DNA of 11,348 bases from positions 1 to 11,348 of the forward strand of contig JAGWUK010000043.1 of assembly GCA_028868455.1 (NCBI GenBank), read 5' to 3'. The number at the start of each line of letters is the position of its first letter. Positions within the stretch are counted from its first letter, which is position 1. Made by a program: the position numbers and the translations under genes. Of this stretch, positions 8,501 through 11,348 are shown piece after piece. This DNA is from Burkholderiales bacterium. GTDB taxonomy: Bacteria; Pseudomonadota; Gammaproteobacteria; Burkholderiales; Burkholderiaceae_D. The notes under the pieces were generated by a model. It did not search any database. It saw only the letters and a list, made by a program, of their open reading frames with translations, and was not told the DNA's origin.

Positions 8501-9087
8501 TGAATTTCGATATAAAAATGATCCGGAAAAATACTTTCCCAACGTCGCGCATTGCGCTCAGCCAGCTCCAGATTGCCATGATCGATGGCCACGCCTACGT
8601 CCCCGAAATACGCGCCCGACAAGGCAATCAGGCCGCCGCCTTCGCCTTGTTCATGCAATTGCTGCAACCATTCATAACGAATTTCGGCGCGTCCGCGATG
8701 CTGATTGGTCAGCCATGCCTGTGCCAGCAATTCACAGAGTTGCAGATAGCCTTTGCGGTTCTTGACCAGCAACATCAGGCGCGACGGCTTATCGCGATCT
8801 GCGTCGTTGGTGATCCAGGTATCGCAGCCAGCAATCGGCTTCAAGCCTTTGCCGCGCGCCGCCTTATAGAACTTCACCATGGCAAACAGATTTGCCAGGT
8901 CAGTGATCGCCAGCGCCGGCTGCTTGTCTTTGATCGCCGCCTTGATCACGTCGTCGATGCGCACCAGACCATCCACGATCGAATACTCGGAGTGGACGCG
9001 CAAGTGAATAAAATGTGGATCTTTTGGCAATGCAGCGTCGGCTGTCTCGGTGCCGCTCGCTGGAGAAATGGTTAATTCAGTAGTCAT
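5566..9087 (-). CDS. dnaE: DNA polymerase III alpha subunit DnaE
   Basis: This is the catalytic subunit of the replicative polymerase, 1173 residues against 1160 in E. coli. An N-terminal extension of about 20 residues precedes the PHP domain (HLRVHSEYSIVDG at 28-40). The palm carries PDFDIDF at 426-432 with catalytic D427 and D429, and KFDFLGL at 581-587 with the third aspartate D583. GPGRGSGAGSLVAY at 386-399 and NIGMHAGGVLIAPG at 535-548 are also family marks. The internal clamp-binding peptide QVSLF lies at 942-946, and an OB-fold follows about 1010-1090 (LIGGVIAG, TLDDGTATVEV). The long form with this order is DnaE1, the replicative type, not the error-prone DnaE2. The ATG at 9087 is fixed by an in-frame TAA nine bases upstream. 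It has no good Shine-Dalgarno site, only GCGGG abutting the start. The gene is complete. Confidence 0.97.
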   Translation of the reverse strand: MTTELTISPASGTETADAALPKDPHFIHLRVHSEYSIVDGLVRIDDVIKAAIKDKQPALAITDLANLFAMVKFYKAARGKGLKPIAGCDTWITNDADRDKPSRLMLLVKNRKGYLQLCELLAQAWLTNQHRGRAEIRYEWLQQLHEQGEGGGLIALSGAYFGDVGVAIDHGNLELAERNARRWESIFPDHFYIEIQRAGQANMENHIRQAVVLANKLKLPVVATHPVQFINKEDFTAHEARVCIAEGDMLANGRRVRRFNDQQCFKTQAEMQALFADMPGALRNSVEIAKRCNLTLELGKPKLPDFPTPDGMTLNDFLIFEATRGLEFRLQHLFPNEEKREKERARYEARLKFETDTIIKMGFPGYFLIVADFIQWAKNNGVPVGPGRGSGAGSLVAYSLLITDLDPLQYNLLFERFLNPERVSMPDFDIDFCQEGRDRVIQYVKDRYGKDAVSQIATFGTMAAKGAIRDVGRVLDFGYMFCDGVSKLIPFKPGKQVTIAEAIVEEPLLAERQENEEEVKTLLDLAQQVEGITRNIGMHAGGVLIAPGKLTDFCPLYTQGGDSGVVSQYDKDDVEAVGLVKFDFLGLTTLTILDRAVRYIKMLDPAMEDFDLAKLPLDDRASYDLLTKAKTVAVFQLESRGMQGMLKDARPDRFEDIIALVALYRPGPMDLIPDFCKRKHGEKFDYPDPRTEGILSETYGIMVYQEQVMQMAQVVGGYSLGGADLLRRAMGKKKAEEMAEHRQIFRDGAAKDGLPQEKADEIFDLMEKFAGYGFNKSHAAAYALLSYHTAYLKAHHPAAFMAANMSLAMDDTDKVKILVEDAIDVCKLKMLPPDINQSDYRFMPVGEAGKKSTQIRYGLGAVKGSGQNAIENIVAARKADGPFKDLFDFCKRVDKRQVNRRTIESLIRAGAMDSLGKDRAILLATVNFALEAAEQAEAAANQVSLFGDDEDMIPPPEYIVVPHWSDKQRLMEEKAALGFYLSGHLFDAYAPEVRKFIKTTLLKLEPSRDLRLIGGVIAGVRTQMTQRGKILIVTLDDGTATVEVTVYSEVADEFKSLFKEDEFLAVLGKVSEDRFSGGLRISAEKVMDIGRARVQFSQGLCIRLNAQADTKKLHELLKPHLNADGCPVLVRYQNTDACAELYLSDQWRVNPDDNLRLRLGEWLSPKNVEIEYT

Positions 9088-9117
9088 CCCGCTATTTTAC
9101 CGCGTTGCCTGTCAATT

Positions 9118-9156
9118 CTTTAGCGGCTTTAACATTTGCGAAAGAAAGCCGTAAAG
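9118..9156. repeat. Interrupted inverted repeat in the dnaE upstream region
   Basis: CGGCTTT (9124-9130) pairs perfectly with AAAGCCG (9145-9151) across a 14-base loop. CTTT (9118-9121) and AAAG (9153-9156) extend the stem after a short mismatch. It lies about 30 to 70 bases upstream of the dnaE start. It is not followed by a T-run on either strand. A regulatory role is possible, but chance is also likely for a stem of this size. Confidence 0.3.
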
Positions 9157-9236
9157 ACAAATACTGGCAGAACTGTGGCATCCGGCCTGCATCGCATTGC
9201 ATATCACCGGAAAAGCAACATGACCAATAATCCATA

Positions 9237-9337
9237 GGACTTACGCAAAACTGTTCCAGCAAGGCATGGCGACGAAGGAAGTACACATCGTACAACCAGG
9301 AGCTATAACGCCGCTGCGGCGGTTTTGCGTAAGTACC
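9237..9337. mobile_element. MITE-like element with 13-bp terminal inverted repeats
   Basis: ACTTACGCAAAAC at 9239-9251 is the exact reverse complement of GTTTTGCGTAAGT at 9322-9334. The outer GG/CC pair (9237-9238 and 9336-9337) also matches if one extra A at 9335 is allowed. The 70-base interior holds a compact GC-rich hairpin, CGCCGC and GCGGCG around one T at 9309-9321. There is no room for a transposase. Ends, size and position between divergent genes fit a miniature inverted-repeat transposable element or another dispersed palindromic repeat. The 7-mer ACCAATA occurs at 9223-9229 and directly after the right arm at 9335-9341; it might be a target duplication, but nine bases separate the left copy from the arm. 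The symmetry is seen; mobility is inference. I cannot name the parent insertion sequence. Confidence 0.65.
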
Positions 9338-9498
9338 AATACAACAACTATTTGCCATATTGAAAATTGAGCTAAGACTCACTAAGCAAATTTCGGACAA
9401 AAGCAAGGCATTCTGTGCATTTGCGCGGCATAAGTTGCACCAGCACTACATGTGGCTTTGTCAGCTTGTGTTACGCTTTGATCGACAATCTCGGCTTC

Positions 9499-9504
9499 AG
9501 AGGA
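9499..9504 (+). promoter_or_regulatory. Ribosome binding site that fixes the TTG start of the TonB receptor
   Basis: AGAGGA ends 7 bases before the TTG at 9512. The frame has no ATG before 9596, and the upstream in-frame stop (TGA at 9479) leaves little room for other starts. This site is the main reason for choosing the TTG. Confidence 0.65.
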
Positions 9505-9511
9505 AAGTATT

Positions 9512-11348
9512 TTGGCGTTGGCTAATTTAAATAAAACTTCGGTCCATCCTGAAAAAAAATTTGCTTTCACATGCTGTACATTGGTTCTGTCCATCATGGC
9601 GGGCAATGTCATGGCGGGCAATGTCATGGCGGACAATCCTGCGGGCGTGGAAGAAGCTATTTTTCTGGAAGACATTCCCGTCGTCCTGACCGCATCGCGG
9701 CTTTCGCAGCCAATTAACGAAGCTCCGGTCGCAGTCACGGTTATTGACCGACAAATGATCAGGGACTCTGGTGCCTGGGATTTATCCGAGGTATTTCGTT
9801 TAGTGCCGGGCATGTATGTCGCCTACCATGCCGATCCTTATTTTTCTGCTGACAGCACGGTCGCCTATCACGGCATGGTCACCACAACCACATCCGATCG
9901 CATGCAGGTCTTGATTGATGGCCGCTCGGTCTATTCCGGGCTGTTCGGTGGCGTTAACTGGAATGATTTACCCATCGTGCTCGACGACATAGAGCGCATC
10001 GAAGTCATACGCGGCCCCGATTCGGCAAGCTATGGGGCCAATTCTTATCTGGGCGTGATCAATGTCATCACGCGACATTCGGCCGAGACACGTGGCGCGT
10101 CGTTTTCGGCCGCTGCCGGCAACAGCCGTTCCGAAGGTATTTTTCGCTACGCTGGAAAAAGCGGCGATCTCAGCTACCGATTAACCGCCAGCGTCCGCAA
10201 TGATCAGGGTGAGGATGATGCGATTCATCATCCGACATCGCAGTTCACATTCTGGACAGTAAATAAATACGATAACAAGAGCATACAAATTTTCAACCTG
10301 CGCGCGGATTACCAGATCAACGCTACCGACACACTGGAATTCCAGTCTGGCTATAACGGTGGTGCGCGGCAAGTCGGTGAATTTGACAATGTCTCGGCGC
10401 TAACCAGACAGGCCAGCAATTATTTCACGATGCTGCACTGGCGACGCGCACTGGCAGCAGGCGGCGAGTTGTCGGTGCAGGCGTTTCAGACAGAAGAAAG
10501 GGTCAATGCTGCGCTGCTTGACTCTGACGGCATCAGTAATGGGGATGCCAGTTTCAAGCGCTACGATCTGGAAGTACAACATACCTTTTCACCATTTGAA
10601 AACGGCCGGCTGGTCTGGGGCGGCAGCGTGCGCTACGACACGACATATGCGCCCTACTATCTGGGCGTCGGCGACAATCAGTACCTGTTCGGCGATTTTC
10701 CATTTCATTTAAAGCGCCTGTTCGGCAATATCGAATGGCATGCACGCCCTGATCTGGTCTTCAATGCCGGCGGCATGCTGGAAGACAATAGCTACACAGG
10801 CAAAGATTTCACACCGCGCGTCGCAATCAACTGGCATGTCACGCCGGATCACACTTTGCGTTTTAGTCACTCAAAGGCCACCCGCTCGCCTTCAGTGTAT
10901 GAAAAAGTGTATGAGGGTTACTGGCGCGGTGCCGATTTTTATCCTGACTTACCGATTCTGCAACCAGAACGTGTGGAGTCGAGCGAAATTGGCTATCTCG
11001 GCAAATTCGGCAAAACAGACGTTGACTTCCGCATCTTCCACGACAATTACTCGAATCTGATCGATGTCAGAAACAGCAATTCCGCCCGAAACGGCAATCT
11101 CAATGCGGGCAATGCGCGCATGCGCGGCTACGAATTGCAAATCAAAGCTGCACTCGGCAGCAATACGCACCTGATTTACGGCCTGTCAGGAGGCAATGTC
11201 AAAAGCGATGATGTCAACGGCGTGATCTATAGCGACTCTTTACCGAAATACAATCACAGCCTGATGCTCAGTCATCGCTTCAACGACCACTGGAACGGCA
11301 GCCTGGTTGCCTACCAAATTGCAGAAACCAAGTTTAACGCCACCGATT
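9512..11348 (+). CDS. TonB-dependent outer-membrane receptor, C-terminus cut by window edge
   Basis: The frame runs for 612 codons to the right edge. Receptors of this class are usually 650 to 750 residues, so the last barrel strands are missing. From the TTG start the protein has a signal peptide: K8, K15 and K16, a hydrophobic core about 17-30, and Ala-ended sites near 35 and 40. A TonB-box-like stretch IPVVLTASR follows at 55-63. The plug domain covers about 65-190, with DRMQVLIDGRSVY, IERIEVIRGP (RGP from 167) and GVINVIT at 181-187. The rest is beta-barrel with alternating aromatic and polar strands. It would import a scarce ligand (a siderophore, haem, cobalamin or a glycan are all possible) using energy from TonB-ExbBD. 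No Fur box, cobalamin riboswitch or partner gene is visible, so the substrate is unknown. The gene is divergent from dnaE and separated from it by the MITE-like element. Confidence 0.9.
   Translation, partial: MALANLNKTSVHPEKKFAFTCCTLVLSIMAGNVMAGNVMADNPAGVEEAIFLEDIPVVLTASRLSQPINEAPVAVTVIDRQMIRDSGAWDLSEVFRLVPGMYVAYHADPYFSADSTVAYHGMVTTTTSDRMQVLIDGRSVYSGLFGGVNWNDLPIVLDDIERIEVIRGPDSASYGANSYLGVINVITRHSAETRGASFSAAAGNSRSEGIFRYAGKSGDLSYRLTASVRNDQGEDDAIHHPTSQFTFWTVNKYDNKSIQIFNLRADYQINATDTLEFQSGYNGGARQVGEFDNVSALTRQASNYFTMLHWRRALAAGGELSVQAFQTEERVNAALLDSDGISNGDASFKRYDLEVQHTFSPFENGRLVWGGSVRYDTTYAPYYLGVGDNQYLFGDFPFHLKRLFGNIEWHARPDLVFNAGGMLEDNSYTGKDFTPRVAINWHVTPDHTLRFSHSKATRSPSVYEKVYEGYWRGADFYPDLPILQPERVESSEIGYLGKFGKTDVDFRIFHDNYSNLIDVRNSNSARNGNLNAGNARMRGYELQIKAALGSNTHLIYGLSGGNVKSDDVNGVIYSDSLPKYNHSLMLSHRFNDHWNGSLVAYQIAETKFNATD
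9596..9637 (+). repeat. 15-bp tandem repeat in the receptor signal peptide
   Basis: ATGGCGGGCAATGTC occurs twice in perfect tandem (9596-9610 and 9611-9625). A third partial copy (9626-9637) has one change, GGC to GAC. It encodes MAGNV-MAGNV-MADN at residues 29-42, right where signal peptidase I would cut. Each unit carries V/I-M-A, so the cleavage motif is duplicated. Because the unit is a multiple of three, gain or loss of a copy would keep the frame. Confidence 0.85.

Larger units (their letters stand above)
9088..9511. other. Divergent intergenic region between dnaE and the TonB receptor gene
   Basis: These 424 bases lie between two genes read away from each other, so at least two promoters are expected. 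I see no pair of well-spaced -35 and -10 boxes for either gene, no Fur-box-like palindrome and no recognisable riboswitch. The middle is taken by an inverted-repeat element (9237-9337) and the dnaE side by an interrupted stem (9118-9156). The frame open on the minus strand from a TTG at 9406 to 9092 resembles nothing I know and crosses the inverted-repeat element, so I do not call it a gene. Confidence 0.6.

Noticed and set aside
7963..9075. A 370-codon open frame on the plus strand opposite the dnaE start region
   Set aside because: It is a shadow of dnaE. The protein has no recognisable domain and is rich in His/Arg/Gln, as expected for antisense reading of a coding strand; dnaE on the other strand is certain.
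9094..9115. TTGACA and TAAAAT upstream of dnaE as a sigma-70 promoter
   Set aside because: The two boxes are only 10 bases apart, far from the 16 to 18 needed.
9092..9406. A 104-codon minus-strand frame in the intergenic region
   Set aside because: It starts at a TTG with no clear ribosome binding site, runs through the inverted-repeat element and resembles no family I know. It is most likely a chance frame.
1..11348. CRISPR array, tRNA, rRNA, prophage or toxin-antitoxin system
   Set aside because: No regularly spaced repeats, no tRNA cloverleaf pattern and no phage or toxin-like small gene pairs were seen on reading either strand.

Overview
The window looks like chromosomal DNA of a beta-proteobacterium, most likely order Burkholderiales and possibly Oxalobacteraceae-like. 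I base this on the protein sequences, the moderate GC content (judged by eye) and the grouping of dnaE with lipopolysaccharide (LPS) genes. The taxon is an inference; I ran no search.

Minus-strand block (1 to 9087). Read in the direction of transcription, the order is: dnaE (replicative DNA polymerase III alpha subunit), an O-antigen ligase/polymerase-family membrane protein (WaaL-like), msbA (lipid A-core flippase), an AhpD-like carboxymuconolactone decarboxylase-family protein, waaF (LPS heptosyltransferase II), and a Crp/Fnr-family regulator cut by the left window edge. Spacing is tight. There are 4 bases between dnaE and the ligase gene, a 4-base ATGA overlap between the AhpD-like gene and waaF, and a 1-base TGATG overlap between waaF and the regulator. 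Gaps of 188 and 128 bases lie before and after msbA. The second gap holds a perfect 11-bp inverted repeat just upstream of the AhpD-like start. WaaF builds the inner core, MsbA flips core-lipid A across the inner membrane, and the ligase-type protein would add the distal glycan in the periplasm. Three of the six genes therefore form one LPS pathway.

Divergent intergenic region (9088 to 9511). These 424 bases separate dnaE from a plus-strand gene. They hold a roughly 100-bp element with perfect 13-bp terminal inverted repeats that looks like a non-autonomous mobile element (MITE-like), plus a weaker interrupted stem near dnaE. I see no convincing promoter and no Fur-box-like site.

Plus-strand gene (9512 to the right edge). 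This is a TonB-dependent outer-membrane receptor, truncated by the window. The only reading that gives it a signal peptide starts at a TTG codon with a good ribosome binding site. A 15-bp tandem repeat lies over the predicted signal-peptidase site.

Most of the window is ordinary housekeeping and envelope DNA. I found no convincing new multi-gene system. The points most worth checking are the inverted-repeat element, the tandem repeat in the receptor signal peptide, the hairpin before the AhpD-like gene, and the coupling of a redox-type protein and a Crp-like regulator to waaF.
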